A program made the position numbers and the translations under genes. Below, piece after piece: positions 1-11,985 of a stretch of DNA of 64,000 nucleotides (position 1 is its first letter; every line of letters starts with the position of its first letter). The notes under the pieces are model-generated. The model saw nothing but the letters and a program-made list of their open reading frames with translations. It searched no databases and was not told where the DNA came from. Source of the DNA: Diphasiastrum complanatum (Eukaryota > Streptophyta > Lycopodiopsida > Lycopodiales > Lycopodiaceae); contig CM055098.1 of assembly GCA_029204225.1 (NCBI GenBank), positions 13,169,815-13,233,814 of the forward strand, read 5' to 3'.

Positions 1-1036
1 ACCTTTGGATGAAGGAAGGTGTATGTAAAAATATTTGAAAAAGAAAAGGGAGTCTCAGGGATTCCGTGCAAGGAAGCGCATCTTTTTCCTCTGTAGAAAA
101 GGAAAATTTGAGATTACAACTTAAGAAGCTGTGCCTTGTTGAAAAATGTATGCACTAAGAACCGTGTGCGGGTTGAAAAATATATGGACTAGTTCTAGTT
201 CATGTGAGAGAAGGCGGTGCCACATGCATCGTTTTTTTGTCCTAACTTTGGGAAGTCATGGAGATCCCAATGTGCACATCTAGAAATTCAGCTTACTTCC
301 CAGCCCACTTCCCTCATGTCAAAAGATGTGGCTCTTGGATGTGTAGCACATCCCTCAAGTGCAAGCTCCTGAAAATGCATGTGCTTGACAAGAATTGCAC
401 TTCTAAACTATCCTGGGGGCTGGGAGCTGCACAGTATGCATGTGGCCAGGCAAATAGGCTATCACATAATTACTACTTGTCTGAATGCTTTTGCTGCAAA
501 TTAATTTTTAACATCAGGTTAGTGCTTATCTGAATGCTTGTGTTGCATAAAATGAGCTTTGAATCATATTAGTCTTTACTATATATATTTTTGAACCTAT
601 GTTGTGACAAGTTCAGGAGATCAGATTTCTGGAGGTAATTCTGAAACAGTTGCCATATTTGCTGGAGGAGGCGCTATAATTTGTTTCAGCAAGAAAGTAA
701 AACAATATGATGCCTTTATTTCTATTATACTGAATTGAACAAGATGTTCATTGATCAAATCTGATCGAATCTGGCAGGGGAAGGATGTCATGGACTACAA
801 CGATGATCCTCCTTTCCCCCTTCTTTCCTACAGAAGTGCAGGAAACAAATCAATTACAGCTTAAATTAAAGAGAAAAGCCTCAGTTTGTTTATCCCATCT
901 GTTTGGATACTCACATCCTCCTTATTACTACATTTGATTAACACTCCGAACCGAGGTTACAAATGTAGAGCTGTGCAATAAATCATCTAGATACTGTTCA
1001 CATCAGCGAAATACCTGTTGTAGGGAGCCGTAGATC
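1..1036. other. No gene recognised
   Basis: I see no coding signal here. The only longer frame (258-533, plus) has no family resemblance. The stretch lies downstream of the minus-strand gene ending at 1037, so it may hold that gene's 3' UTR and intergenic DNA. Confidence 0.4.
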
Positions 1037-2665
1037 CTACTGCAGGCACAGCTGTTTTAATGGCCTGTCATCACATATAGAAGAAGCAAAATAGCTGAGC
1101 TTCCTTGTTTTGTGACACCAATTGTGGTAGCACAGTTGCAGATTGGGCCAGTCAGATGATGAGGCTATGAATTCTCTCAGCCAAACCGCAAGCACCAACT
1201 CCTGTTCTGCTTCTGGCAATAGCTTCATTATAACCTGCTCCAGCATCCTCTCCGCTTCTGCTCTTTCAGAAGAACTAAAAATGGTGCCGTCCACGCCGTG
1301 TGTAGCGGTGCACAGCAACGGAAGCCACAATATTAGGAGTTTCAAAGTCACCTCTGGGGATGTTTCAATGGCACCAGAAGCGAGACCATTGCATAGAAAC
1401 CCTGCAGTCATACATTGCGATTAGAAAAATATCGGCGTAGCTGGAGCTCAGCTGGTCAGTGAGCAAACCTCAAACCGAATGGCCGTGTATAGACAATGGC
1501 TTAGAATAATTTGTAGCTTCACCTGAAAGTTTCACAAGAGATCGCTGCACTCTCGGGCTTGCATACAGAGATAAATTGGCTAAGAAAGAAGCTGAACTCC
1601 ACTGCAATACAGCCCCCTCCATAGTGGAAAATTCGTTCAGTTTCTCCGCTAGCCATAGCAGCTCCTGCGCAAGCTTCTCCGCCATCTCACCATCCTGATA
1701 TGTATCTAAAACACTCAACGATTCAGATGGTGTCTGGTTCTGCGGTAGCACGATCTGTGAAATCAAATCGGCGCCCTTCTTCAAGCATGCTAGCAAGGGA
1801 AGAAAGGGTAGAGAAAGTGAGGAGGTTCCCAATGGCAGCCCTTTCAGGGCACGCCAAGGCCAGCTCAAGGCCTGAACCTGCTGTTTCCGTTGTTGATTAT
1901 CCAGAAAATTGCTCAGCATGTACACTGTTCTTGCAAAACCCGTCTCAAGTGTAAGCTGATTGATCTGTTTCAATGTCACTCCACCTTGCAAATCATTGTC
2001 GGATAGGATTCTCTCCGCCATGGCACGAACAAACCCATATTTGCGAAAGGAAGCAGGCATGTCGTTCATTAAAACAAGTACCTATTTAAGAATCTGGGCA
2101 ATCAGATAACAGGAACAATTCCCTGTTTGTAGACTATTCTAAAAAGAATGATGCAAAAACAGAATCTCACCGAATTCTTCTGGGCAGTCAGACAACATGA
2201 ACAGTACTCTGATTGTAAACTACTCCAAATCGAAGATTGATGCAAAAACAGAATATTACCCAATGCAGATAGCATGAACGATACTCGACTGCTCTTCAAG
2301 GTTAATGCAAAAACAGAATCTCATGAAATGTTTTCAAATTGAAAGAATAACTGTCAAATCACAGCATCAATCAAATTGAGTACCTGTGCTAGAGCTCTAC
2401 CGATTGCGCCCTGTTCAGATCCGCCTGTATTGCCGCTCCATGACTGATACTCTCTCATTTCGTCTTGAGTGTAAAAGATATCACTTTGGCTCAAACTCTC
2501 TAAAGCTTTTATGATGGGAGAGGTGGAGATATGATGAGGCAGAAACACCACAAGCACACGCAGCATAACATTCAGGACCCATTGTCCCAGCATCACCAGA
2601 AACTGCAATTGCTCCCACACACCCCAGCTCTTCCTCCCCCATTGCTGCTCCATATTTGCCACCAT
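1037..2665 (-). CDS. Three-exon plant gene of unknown function (about 401 aa)
   Basis: Three minus-strand reading frames join with canonical introns. Exon 1 is 2384-2665 (94 codons, phase 0, donor GTACTC). Exon 2 is 1523-2081 (acceptor AATAG; ends in phase 1 at donor CAG|GTGAAG). Exon 3 is 1037-1401 (acceptor CTGCAG, restores the frame to a stop). Introns are about 302 and 121 nt. The model gives about 401 residues without internal stops. The start is the first ATG of the exon 1 frame. Exon 1 encodes a hydrophobic run at about residues 17-43 (WEQLQFLVML and LRVLVVFLP), possibly a membrane or buried helix. Exons 2 and 3 look alpha-helical (LAQELLWLAEKLNEF; LLILWLPLL). I do not recognise the family. 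Clean splicing and unbiased codons make it the best host gene in the window; no transposon hallmark is present. Confidence 0.7.
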
Positions 2666-3540
2666 CTCCTAATTTCCAGATCAATCTTCTGCCCCGCAGC
2701 TCCACCAACACACATCAATTCCTTAATCCAGATCAGATCATGAATTCTTCCACCAAATCTAAAGCATGCAGCTGCAAACTCTCAAACACACAGATATATA
2801 TCTTTCTATGAGATGGTGAAATTTGTTCTTGGGATCAAGCAAATTAAAAGCAGCTGCAGCAGCAGCGATGAAGAGCGAAGCAGGTGGGATCGATTCTCCT
2901 CACGATCATATGCCGATGAAGGGAGGCGCTGATTATGGTTTGATTTAAATTTGCAGTGTGCATGCGTGCATGCAAGCCATATCTGCCTGTTTTGGGCTGC
3001 TACACCCGTACTTCATTATTATTATTTCTTATTTCTTTATTTTGGTTGGTTGGGTGGGTGGGGGAGTACTGCCGGCGAGATTTTCTCATTCTACCGCTTT
3101 TAGGCATCCACCAAATTTTTTTAACCACAACTAAAAACGTACATGGAACCTCCATGGCATGGCCCGCACCGGCATCGATGTGCCTTAGAGGCACGCATCC
3201 ACACATGGGGGATGTTTGTTGGGCCAGACCGAGGACCGCACAATATCCCAACCTTTTAAGTGCTCGAGATATATATTTTTGAATGTTTTGTTGTCTTAAA
3301 TTTTGGCGGCACCAAAAATTTCGTGCGCACACCCAATTTTACCTCAACCTACAAGCACATAACAAGGAGTATTGTTTTTTTTAATCACGAAAGGCTATGC
3401 TTATGGGTTAATATCACTCATCATTATCTAGGCATCTCAAATTAAAAACTAAAAAGTGGCGTTGAGGCACACTAGTTTCAAACGTCTAACATGCCTCCAA
3501 GATGTGACGAGGGTCCATTGTACCATTTTGCCCCTTGGAA
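2666..3540. other. Upstream region of the minus-strand gene and intergenic DNA
   Basis: This is the 5' side of the minus-strand gene. A TATATAT-like run at about 2793-2803 lies roughly 130 bp upstream of the ATG and could be a TATA element, but nothing else supports it. The remaining frames (for example 3000-3332) look accidental. Confidence 0.3.
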
Positions 3541-3544
3541 ACAG

Positions 3545-3630
3545 GGTTGGCTTCATTGGTTAGCTTGGCATCCAAAGTTTCTTTAGTCCCAGGTTAGAGT
3601 CTCCCCTTGGAAACCAAGGAGCATTATGCC
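3545..3630 (+). repeat. tRNA-derived SINE-like fragment
   Basis: The stretch has the look of RNA polymerase III internal promoter boxes: an A-box-like TGGCTTCATTGGTTAGC and, about 35 nt downstream, a B-box-like GGTTAGAGTCTCC. A similar copy lies in the opposite orientation near 29,595-29,680, where the B-box reads TTCGAGCCTCC, closer to consensus. Two dispersed copies sharing about 80 bp fit a tRNA-related SINE head better than a single tRNA pseudogene. I found no clear tail or target duplication. Confidence 0.45.
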
Positions 3631-5349
3631 CCTTGGTAATAAGAGGATGTGGCCTAGATATAGAGAAGCCTAGTATGACAAGGCGAGGCAAAAGTTGAGG
3701 CCATGTTGGAGAATGAGGAACAATGCGCTTTGCCAGCACACTTCATGGCGTTATGGCCAAGTCTACACTACTTGTAGCATGTGGGTAATGAAGAAGATCT
3801 TCTCCATGCATTATGACTAGCCCATTACCCACAAGCCATTGCTCATCTCGTTTTTCACATTTTACCTTTGCTATGATAGCTTACTAACAATTCTCTCAAT
3901 GCTTGTGTTATTTTTTGGTGAGTTTGAATTGAAAAAATGCATTTCTTAAAGTTCCTTCCAAATAGCAATTAATATTTAATATTTTATTTTTCTCATTGCA
4001 CGACAAAGTCATTGGGATCTTTCAATCACCTTGTTAACCACATAATTATTGTCATTTTGGGCAGAGAAATCCAAACGTGACAATAACATATATAGTAGTG
4101 ACACAAACATTCCAAGCTTTTTTAGCATTTATCAAAGACACATGCCAAAACATATATAGAAACGACAGAAACATTGCACACTATGGGATGTACGACTTTA
4201 ACCCTCTGCCAATCCGAGGTAGTGGAGAGGCGTCCATCATGTGCATTATTTGTCTTAGTAGTACAAGTAATTTTATAAAACCATTAAGGAAAAGACCAAT
4301 TTTATTGAATTTCTTTGACTTTGAACTATCAATGTAGATTGGATGAAAGAGGGGTACTTTTTCTCATAGTACTTTTAACTAAATTGAATGACACCATGTG
4401 ATTTTTGTAGTATTTATTAAACTACTAGGTGAAGCTCAAAGGTTAATATCAATTTAGTTTTGGTAGAATATTATTTTGAACCAAGTTGAAGTTGTTGCTA
4501 CATATCATACCCCTGGTCACCTCACTAAAGATATTGGCTTAAGCGCATATATTCATGTCCCTTTGTCATTACATAAGAAGTAAGAATCCATTGAAAAGTG
4601 ACATTGCTAAAAGAAAATTTTGGTATTTAACTTCACTAATAAAATTTTGCATGATATTTGCATAGCCAAATTTTGGAGTGAGGCTCCCATCTTGCTCTTT
4701 GTGCAACAACCAAGACTTTAGGAGTCTTGAGCTTGGAGCTTAGTGGACAAAAATATCACTCTTATTGAACTCATTTTTGCAAGGGACATGACAACGCTAA
4801 CCATTGTAGCCAAGTTAGATAAGTATCTTTGCACTATAAAGTTCCAAACTCAAATATTCTTAAAAATATGCATGGAAACAAAACATGTAAATAGGGTGAT
4901 CCAATTTGAACCTCTAATTATAAGGAGAAGCGTCTCCAAGATCCTGCTTACCAGACACACACACCAAGGAATGACTGTGCAAATATAGAATGGCCTTTCA
5001 AATATTTATCTCTGTTCTGGAGTACAAACTCAGGTTTGAAAAGTACACTAAGAGATAAAGTTTTCCATCTGGATTTTGCTCTCAATAAGTTACTAGCATC
5101 ACCTTCATGTAAAACAATTTACATAAAGCACTGGGTGAAGAATTATCTAACTCAGGAGATCAAAGAAGAAACTGACAATTACAGGCTGAAATTATCCACA
5201 ACCTCTTGTAGACAATTCATAAATGCTTGTTGGTTAAATTACTCTTAGAATCCAAAATTCTGAGATATAATAGTTCACTCAACTAGGAGATGATCCATTA
5301 AGATAACTTTGGAGATTTCATCCTAGATTAGTGCGGCCCAGTTATACCA
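3631..5349. other. No gene recognised
   Basis: AT-rich DNA with only short open frames and no recognisable domain, LTR terminus or tandem array. Confidence 0.4.
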
Positions 5350-5843
5350 TGTTGGTTCTAGGATGCCGAATATCTTCCGCTAAGCGAATTAGTTTGCATC
5401 ACGGAGCATCGAGGATTGATGCGAGTTGTAGTTGTATTTATACAAATCGTCCTTGTATTTACAAGACACGCTGAACTAATCTATAATTACAAGACTAGTT
5501 TAAATTAATTATGTACTTAGTCGTGTACTTTATAGATATTTAGAGTACAATGACATCTGAATAAGAGTACATGAGTCAGGCGACACGAGACCGCTGACGT
5601 GGACGAGTTTGTCGCATACTTCATATTTTCACATATTTTCTTGAAGTAGCTGGAGACGTTTCTCGTTGAAATAGACAATCTTCACCTTTTTTGCATTTCG
5701 GAAAAAAGTGAAGGAGTTGAACCTAATGCCAAAATAGTCACATTCGCATTTTTCGCATTTCAGAAAAATGTGAACTGTGCGACAATCAGTTCATTTCTAC
5801 AGACTGTTGCGAAGATAGTGTATTTCTGTAGCCTGTTTGGAAG
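5350..5843 (-). repeat. Solo or truncated LTR related to copia-1
   Basis: From about 5361 the sequence matches the LTR-side regions 13,186-13,671 and 41,973-42,446 with scattered mismatches. It starts at TGTTGG just after a degenerate primer-site-like stretch (TTATACCA), as the copia-1 LTR at 12,668 does. It lacks about 515 bp found between TGTTGG and GGATGC in the 12.7-kb copy. No internal retrotransposon coding sequence adjoins it, so it is a solo or deleted LTR. Confidence 0.6.
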
Positions 5844-6334
5844 TAGTGACTTGTTGAAGTTGTTGATGAAGTCATGCACTTCAGACACTTTGGACAGAAG
5901 TACTTGAGTGACCCAACGGTTGAAGTTTTCGAAGATGTCGGACACTTCGAATACTTCGAAGTTGTTTAGTGAATCGTCGGTCGAAGTCATCGAAGATGGC
6001 AAGGTCTTTGATGTTCTTCGAATAGCTTCACATTTGAATATGGATCCAAATAAGAATGGATACCCTTCACTTAGGAGATGAAGAGTAGCTGAAAAGTCAA
6101 TGAAGTCAACTTCGACTACTTCGGCTGATTCGATTATGTGTAGGAATTTGCAGGTGTCAAACTGCTTTGCAGAAACCTGTGTATTTTACCAGCTCTAATT
6201 CTGCACATAGAATGAGAGTAGTTTTGCAGGTGCTGTAGTCTGTGTCAAGAAACACGACTAAATATGGAGAATAGTAAAATTTGATTCCGGCAGGTATCAG
6301 ATGAGCAGACATAAAAACTAAAGAGATTGCATAT
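5844..6334. other. No gene recognised
   Basis: Flank between the solo LTR fragment and the gypsy LTR. It is rich in short ACTTCG/TTCGAA words (5,900-6,010) but has no supported coding region. Confidence 0.35.
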
Positions 6335-7016
6335 TGTTGGAGGGTTTGCGGATCCCAAGGCAACCCTAACCCTAATTAATAAGTGAGAGGGATTTGGCAC
6401 CCTGCGTGTGTAAGTCCAACCCGATGATCACATAGTTATTTGATTAATTAGAAAGTCAATAATAGGACTTTAGGCCTTTTTGCGGGACTTTTAATGTCGC
6501 AGGGCCTAAATGTCAAGTTAGTGAATAAAGTTGGGTTTCTCTCCAATTTTGATGGTTCTCACACTTTTTTAAATTTGAATAAAAAGAGAGGCAATAATGG
6601 ACCAATAGGATTTAGAGGCCAGGGTCCTCCTCTCTACTATAAGAAGGGACCAACTCGAGTTGCTCCTCATGTTCATTTTCTCATTTCAATAAAGCAGATT
6701 GGTTCTCTTCAGAAATGGATTGATGAATGTCCTTGCTCTTCTTCTTTCCTTCTCCATCTCTCATGCTTTCTTTGGATTTTGCTGATTGTTGGATCTGAAT
6801 GTTATTGGCATTGTATGTTAGTATGCTATCTTTGTTGTGGATGCGGAGTGTTAATGGATGTTAGAGTTAGATTTGAATCCTCCATTCATGTTGAAATCTG
6901 AACTATACTATTGCTCTCATGGGAACGAATCTACGCGTGACAGCTAATCTCGTCTCTTTGATGCTAGATTGACTAGATCTTGGATTTAGGTTAGGCAAGG
7001 AAAGAAAACCACTACA
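6335..7016 (+). repeat. 5' LTR of a Ty3/gypsy element
   Basis: It begins TGTTGG and ends CTACA four bases before an Asp-tRNA primer-binding site, giving an LTR of about 682 bp. It carries a CCAAT element near 6,603 (ACCAATAGGATTTAG) followed about 35 bp on by CTATAAG, a plausible promoter. The matching 3' LTR is not in the window. The left end is chosen from the TG dinucleotide and could shift. Confidence 0.6.
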
Positions 7017-7020
7017 ATTT

Positions 7021-7038
7021 TGGCGCCGTTGCCGGGGA
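7021..7038 (+). other. Primer-binding site, Asp-tRNA type
   Basis: TGGCGCCGTTGCCGGGGA complements the 3' end of plant tRNA-Asp, a primer commonly used by plant Ty3/gypsy elements. Its place just after an LTR ending in CA fixes the element's orientation as plus. Confidence 0.85.
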
Positions 7039-8111
7039 GCTACGCCAATTTTTCAGTTTGCAGCATGATTGTTGGATGATTAGCTTGCATTAGGCATCTT
7101 GTCATGGCATGAATAGTGTTAGATCTGCATTTAGGGTTAGTTTGGAACTGAGTTTACTTGATTTGAGTGGATTTGCTTGTTTGAAATCTAATATGATTGT
7201 TAAATAGAGAAAGCTATTCAGATCACCAATCTTAAGATCCATTTGGATTTGAGATAACCAAGAAAATAAAAAAATCGGTCAAATCTGTTAGATTTGGTCA
7301 AAAAGAGGCAAAAAGCATCATCAGAGCTTAGAACTTTTATCCTCATTCAAGAAACCTTCGCCGAGTTGCAGAAACCTTCGGTTTTGTTTACAGAACTTTC
7401 AGTTTGAAGGGCAAAGATTAATTCCCAGCAGATTTCCAAAAACATCAGAAAAATCGTCAAAAAACACTAAAAAATTACCAAAACCCTAAAAATACAAAAA
7501 AAGAACCTTCGTCCGATTCACTGTGCTTAGGTGTGATTCAAATCTATCTACTGCCAGGTCGACGAAGAATAATACCAAAAATAAAAAGGGTTTCAGAGGA
7601 TCAATTAATCAAGAAGAATCTTCACCAAACTCAAAAATAGTATTTTACTATAAATAGAAACTATAATTTCTTGTGTTAGAAACCTTCGTCCGTTTTTCCA
7701 TAGTTTTATCTGTGTCAGATCTTTCACCTGAGAGGTCAACGAAGGTTATTTCCCAAGAAATTGTCTGAAAAGTTGTTCAGAGAGTTTTTTTTTTTTTTTT
7801 CAAAATAGCACTCTTGAACCTTCGCCGAGCCAACCTTTGCCTAGTGAACCTTGGCCAGTCCTATTTTTAGTTTTATTTTCCAGATCAAGTCTCTGTCAAA
7901 ATTTGGATCAAATCTGATATATTCTGAATTGGATTCTGAGAGATTTATCATTTTTGAGAAGTATCGATTGATTGAATTTCAAAATCTTTTTCATGATATA
8001 GAATCAGATTTTTGAAAAATGGAATAGATCTAGCAGATCTAATCTGAGATAGTTTTTTGATTGAAAAATCTAGATCCAATCTCATTATCTATTTGATCTA
8101 AATTTGTAAAG
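7039..8111 (+). other. Untranslated leader of the gypsy element
   Basis: About 1.07 kb between primer site and gag start without coding potential. It holds several copies of the word ACCTTCG(T/C)CCG and its complement CGACGAAGG. Two pairs could form hairpins: CTTCGTC with GACGAAG (7,505-7,570) and AACCTTCGT with ACGAAGGTT (7,681-7,748). A T tract lies at about 7,785-7,800. Confidence 0.55.
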
Positions 8112-8933
8112 ATGGTTGCCCCTGGAGTTGCTCCTGGAGGTGCTCCACAGGAAGTCAATCCAATTATTGTTAGAAGAGCACCCCGATTGGATCTACCCAA
8201 ATATAATGGATTAACAGATCCAGTTAGATTTCTTCAGATCTATGCTGAATCCTGTGAAGTCTATGGCGAGATTCATCTTCAAGATAAATTTAAGTTGTTT
8301 CCTATGGCCTTAACAGGTGTAGCACAAGATTGGTACTATAATCAAGATGAAACTGAACGTACAAATTAGGATGTTGTTAAACGAGCCCTCATCACACGAT
8401 TCAAACCGCGGAAGTTTATGGAAGACCCTTTCCTACTTTTAAGTAAAATTAAAATGGGAAAGTGGGAAATGGTTCGAGATTACATTGATTGGGTGAAACA
8501 TCTCAGATCTGAATGCGAACCTGAGCTGATTAACGAGAATGCCATGATCATGTGGTTTTCATCAGGCCTGCCTAAACGGATCAGACATGAGCTGAAACGC
8601 CATAATTAGTATGCACTCTTGCAAAATGCTATGGATGATGCAATTCGGGAGGAGGATGAAGATTCAGACGATGAGCCAAATATCAGTATGTTGCCATATA
8701 CAGCAGGGCAGACCACTACGACATCCACCACTATTGCATCAACGAATGCCAATGCTACTGCAGAAATGATGCTCAATGAGTTCGAGAAACTTGGGAAGAA
8801 CCAGCAAAAACAGATGGAAAAGTTGCGATCACAATTTGATGAGAAGATCAAAGCATTGGAAAATTTCCACGGACAAGCAAACAAGGAACCTGAGAAGTTT
8901 GCAAAGACTTTTCTTACTAGGGAAAATGTCTAG
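8112..8933 (+). pseudogene. Ty3/gypsy gag (retrotransposon gag domain), broken
   Basis: Three consecutive segments in register encode a gag-type capsid domain. 8112-8369 reads RLDLPKYNGLTDPVRFL and LFPMALTGVAQDWYYN. 8418-8609 reads IKMGKWEMVRDYIDWVKHLR. 8619-8933 is an acidic, coiled-coil-like C-terminus (NEFEKLGKNQQKQMEKL). The LFPMALTGVAQDWY motif is typical of the plant retrotransposon gag family. In-frame stops near 8,367-8,369 and 8,607-8,609 interrupt it. The ATG lies 1.07 kb after the primer site. It is non-functional as it stands. Confidence 0.75.
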
Positions 8934-8937
8934 TGTT

Positions 8938-9045
8938 CCATGATTTTTTCTGTTCAGAAATTTTGTCACTACCTCATGGAGACACACTTTGCATTTTATA
9001 TGGATCATCAGCCGTTTCTTACTTGGTGAACAAGACGTGCACCTA
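8938..9045 (+). pseudogene. Scrap of gypsy RT-RNase H
   Basis: A short stretch reads VQKFCHYLMETHFAFYMDHQ and, after a one-base shift, VSYLVNK. This resembles the start of the gypsy RNase H region, where K-x-R-H-Y-L is followed by an aspartate-histidine-glutamine and YLVNK. It follows gag directly, so protease, most of reverse transcriptase and integrase are missing through a large internal deletion. The next sequence is an unrelated coiled-coil ORF. Confidence 0.55.
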
Positions 9046-10633
9046 TTCCATGCCAACCAAGGATAGTTCCATCAGGTCCTCCTGCTGTTGCCGCCTCCAC
9101 GACCGTCGATTCTGGTTATGCTCTTGGTTTGGTCTCCAGCCTTGCGCAAGTAATCCAGTCTATGCTGGATAAGAAGAAAGAAATGGAATAGAGAATCTCC
9201 GAGATGAAGTCCGAAAACACTCTGATCAGCCAAAAAATTGTCCAGCTGGATCGAGAGTTAAAGATTGCCAAACAACATGAAGACAAGACTGAAGCTGAAA
9301 AGAAGTTGGCCCAGCAACAAGCTGATTGCTTGGAAGAATACATCAGCTCCCTGCAAAACGCCCTAACAACTGCACAAGATCAGGTCGATAAGGTCGTGCA
9401 GGATGAAAAGCAATAGGTGCAACAACTGAACGGTCAATTACAGATGGCCGAACAGGATCACACGCGGCTTCAAGGTGAATTGGATGCAACCACCCTTGAG
9501 CATGATGCGTATCTTCAAACACAAATACCTAATCATCCGGTCACACCGACGGAGATTGTGTATTTGTTCAAGAAAGTGGAGACATACAAAGTGGCCCTTC
9601 AAGGATTTCAAGGCCGCTTTGACAGGTTCAAAGGAGCAGCTTCAATCGAGTTGGCAAAGGCAAAGGAGACCATCACCGCCTATGAAAAATCAGCCACTCA
9701 AGTGTTGGAAGCCGGACCACAAATCCCCGTACTGGTCATGCCGCAATTCTCCCCTCTGCGCCACGAAGCTGTACCAATGGATACATGGGTTGATTCAAGC
9801 ATGGACCAAGGGGGAGCTCTAGATATAGCAGAACAACCGCCAATCTTACCGACAATTGAAACAGGTCCATCCTCATCAAGGACCACACCTCTATTCAAAA
9901 GGCCCATCAGCGTCGAGGACCAGATCCAGACCTTCTTAAAGCAACATCCGCATGAGTCCTCGCGTGGTGGATGGGTTCTGAAGTTTAAGACCTCCGAGAT
10001 AGAGGCCCGCAAAGAGTTGGACAAAATACCTGCATTGGGAGAGTAGTCGACATGGAGAATCACTGTTTTTGAGAAAACTCTGGAATCAATTAGGAGTTAT
10101 GTCGCCAGCCCTCGCCAGTTGCGGGTAGATCCCTATTATGTGCCAATGCCGCGAAGGAATAAATGGAAAGATTTGGGATTGGCTATGGACAAAATCACTA
10201 TCCATACGCCCAATTGGCCAATCATCCATCAGCCCTACAACTGTTTTCAGTGCATTTTCACCACGCCTTACAAGCATGTCAGAGAGAATATGTCCACTCT
10301 CCCGATCCAACGGTGCCACAATCGACAATGTTTGTTAAAGATCTAACTCTGTTGGCGTTAGTGGCAACCAGATGGGACGATTGTCTCCCTCCTCTGGCAT
10401 TCGATCCAAACAAGCCGATGGCCTCAAAGCAAATCAAAGATCAGTTGTCGGTTGCTCGTTTATACTTTCGTGCAGCAATGATGGGCAGCTCCTGGGAATC
10501 ACGCTTCACATCATGGACAACCTCCAAGTGGATTGCCGGAGCCCACCATTGTTTCCTGCCACACAATTTGGATTTTAATACTGCACGCCTCGACTTTATG
10601 GAGAAGGTGCAGTACCATTTAATCAAGATTTAG
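9046..10633 (+). pseudogene. Coiled-coil ORF of unknown function, copy A (broken)
   Basis: A long plus-strand coding region in several frames. It starts SSLAQVIQSMLDKKKEME, then a charged heptad-like coiled coil (EAEKKLAQQQADCLEEYISS, 9,204-9,416), a second coiled-coil segment with a proline/serine-rich tail (9,417-10,046) and a globular tail (SWESRFTSWTTSKWIAGAHH, to 10,633). A TAG at 9,414-9,416, a stop at about 10,044 and a frameshift near 10,250 break it. The last 430 bp are missing from copy B. No transposase, capsid or polymerase motif is visible. It could be a captured host gene or a structural gene of an unknown element; I do not recognise it. Confidence 0.5.
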
Positions 10634-10639
10634 CGCGAA

Positions 10640-11430
10640 GCCGATAAAACTCCCTCTTTGACTTGCAATGTAATCTGGAATTCAGTGATAGTGAAATACA
10701 GGTCAGGTTATTACACAAAATGGTAGTAGCATTAAACTGAGTGAGATGTAAGTCATGAAGTAACAATCTGATCCAAATAGCTTCCTTTGAAGCTTGACAT
10801 GCTCCAATGTATTCTGATTCGGTTAAGAATAGCGCCACTGATTTTTGCTTTATCGAATTCCATGAAATAGGTCCCCTGGCCAAAAAGAAACAAAACCCAA
10901 AAGTGGATTTTTTGGTCGAGGCATTTCCTCCCCAATATGAGTTGGAGGCATTTCCTTGAAGAACCATTGGGTCAATAGCATTTCCATCATAGCATAAGAT
11001 GTGATCTAGGCTTCCTTGAATATACTTTATCACTCTTTTTAATGCTTTCCAATGAGAGATCCTAGGATTAGACATGTAGTAACTTAACGTGTTAAAAGTG
11101 TATGCTAGATCTAGTTTGGTGCATAGCATGACATACATTAAAGATCCTATAAGTGAATGATAAGAGTACTTTACTAAGTTGAGTTGATAATCCACTCCTT
11201 GTACTTGACTGAATCCTTTGGCCACCAGCCGTGCTTTCCCTTTTGCAATGGAAACATTAAAATTGATCTTCTTCATGAAGATCCACTTGTTGTCGATAAC
11301 TATCTTGTGAGTGGGGAGGTCGACTAGTGTCCAGGTATGGTTCATCAGATGTTTGAGCCTCAGCCTTGGCCTTGAATTTCTTGAAGCATTCAAGACTTCT
11401 GATTTATGCTTAATGAACATGACCGTAGAC
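10640..11430 (-). pseudogene. Copia-1 pol remnant A: integrase end fused to RT start and RNase H
   Basis: The minus-strand frame begins in the integrase core tail (FIKHKSEV), jumps to the RT N-terminus (TWTLVDLPTHKIVIDNKW, KARLVAKGFSQVQGVDY), then directly to the RT C-terminus (SLIGSLMYVMLCTKLDLAY) and RNase H (STFGFCFFLARGPISW, LTESEYIGACQASKEAIW). The RT palm with the YVDD catalytic box and much of integrase are absent, so this is a deletion derivative. Family: Ty1/copia, from the V(D/E)xKW...KARLVAKGFSQ motif and pol gene order. Confidence 0.8.
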
Positions 11431-11615
11431 CATCTAGAATAATCCTCTATGAAAGTGATAAAGTAATCTCATCTCTTAACGATGGAGTTGGCATTGGAAA
11501 AGATCGCTATGTACAAGACTCAATACATGTTTTGTTTTGATGGAATGTGATCTGGAAAATCTACATCTAGAGTGTTTGCCACAGATGCAAGATTCACAAA
11601 AAAATGATTTCCTAT

Positions 11616-11867
11616 CTAATGAAGAGGGAAATACAATCCATCAACTAAATTATTACTACGCATGTAAGAAAATGATCTTGTATTCATGTGTCCAAATTGA
11701 CTATGCCACAATATAGCATGATCGTTTGAAGTACTAGCTAATGCTATTGAGTAAGACAACATATATAGATTTCTGACTCTAGTGCAGGTACTCAGAGTAG
11801 TATCTTCATTGAAGATTGTACGTTGTTCAGATGAAAAAATAACAATGTAGTCGTCATCAGGTATCAA
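11616..11867 (-). pseudogene. Copia-1 gag-pre-integrase region A
   Basis: The frame contains HAILWHSQFGHMNTRSFSYM, matching the LWHxRxGHxN zinc-binding N-terminus of copia integrase. It lies between gag and the pol remnant on the same strand, in normal copia order. It ends at an LH stop near 11,616, beyond which integrase sequence is degraded. Confidence 0.7.
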
Positions 11868-11985
11868 TATCTGTAGAAGAGCTTCTTGCGCGATCCACTA
11901 TTCTCAGCTTGAGTATGAGACTTCTGCTGCTGCTACTACACTTGATTCTTACTCTTGGAATAATCTTTCTTCTTGGTGTATAGGG

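Noticed and set aside
258-533. 91-residue plus-strand ORF
   Set aside because: No family resemblance, no splice or regulatory context.
3000-3332. Overlapping ORFs on both strands
   Set aside because: Equal openness on both strands and no domain; chance frames.
6494-6901. 135-residue ORF
   Set aside because: Lies wholly within the gypsy LTR and overlaps its promoter-like elements.
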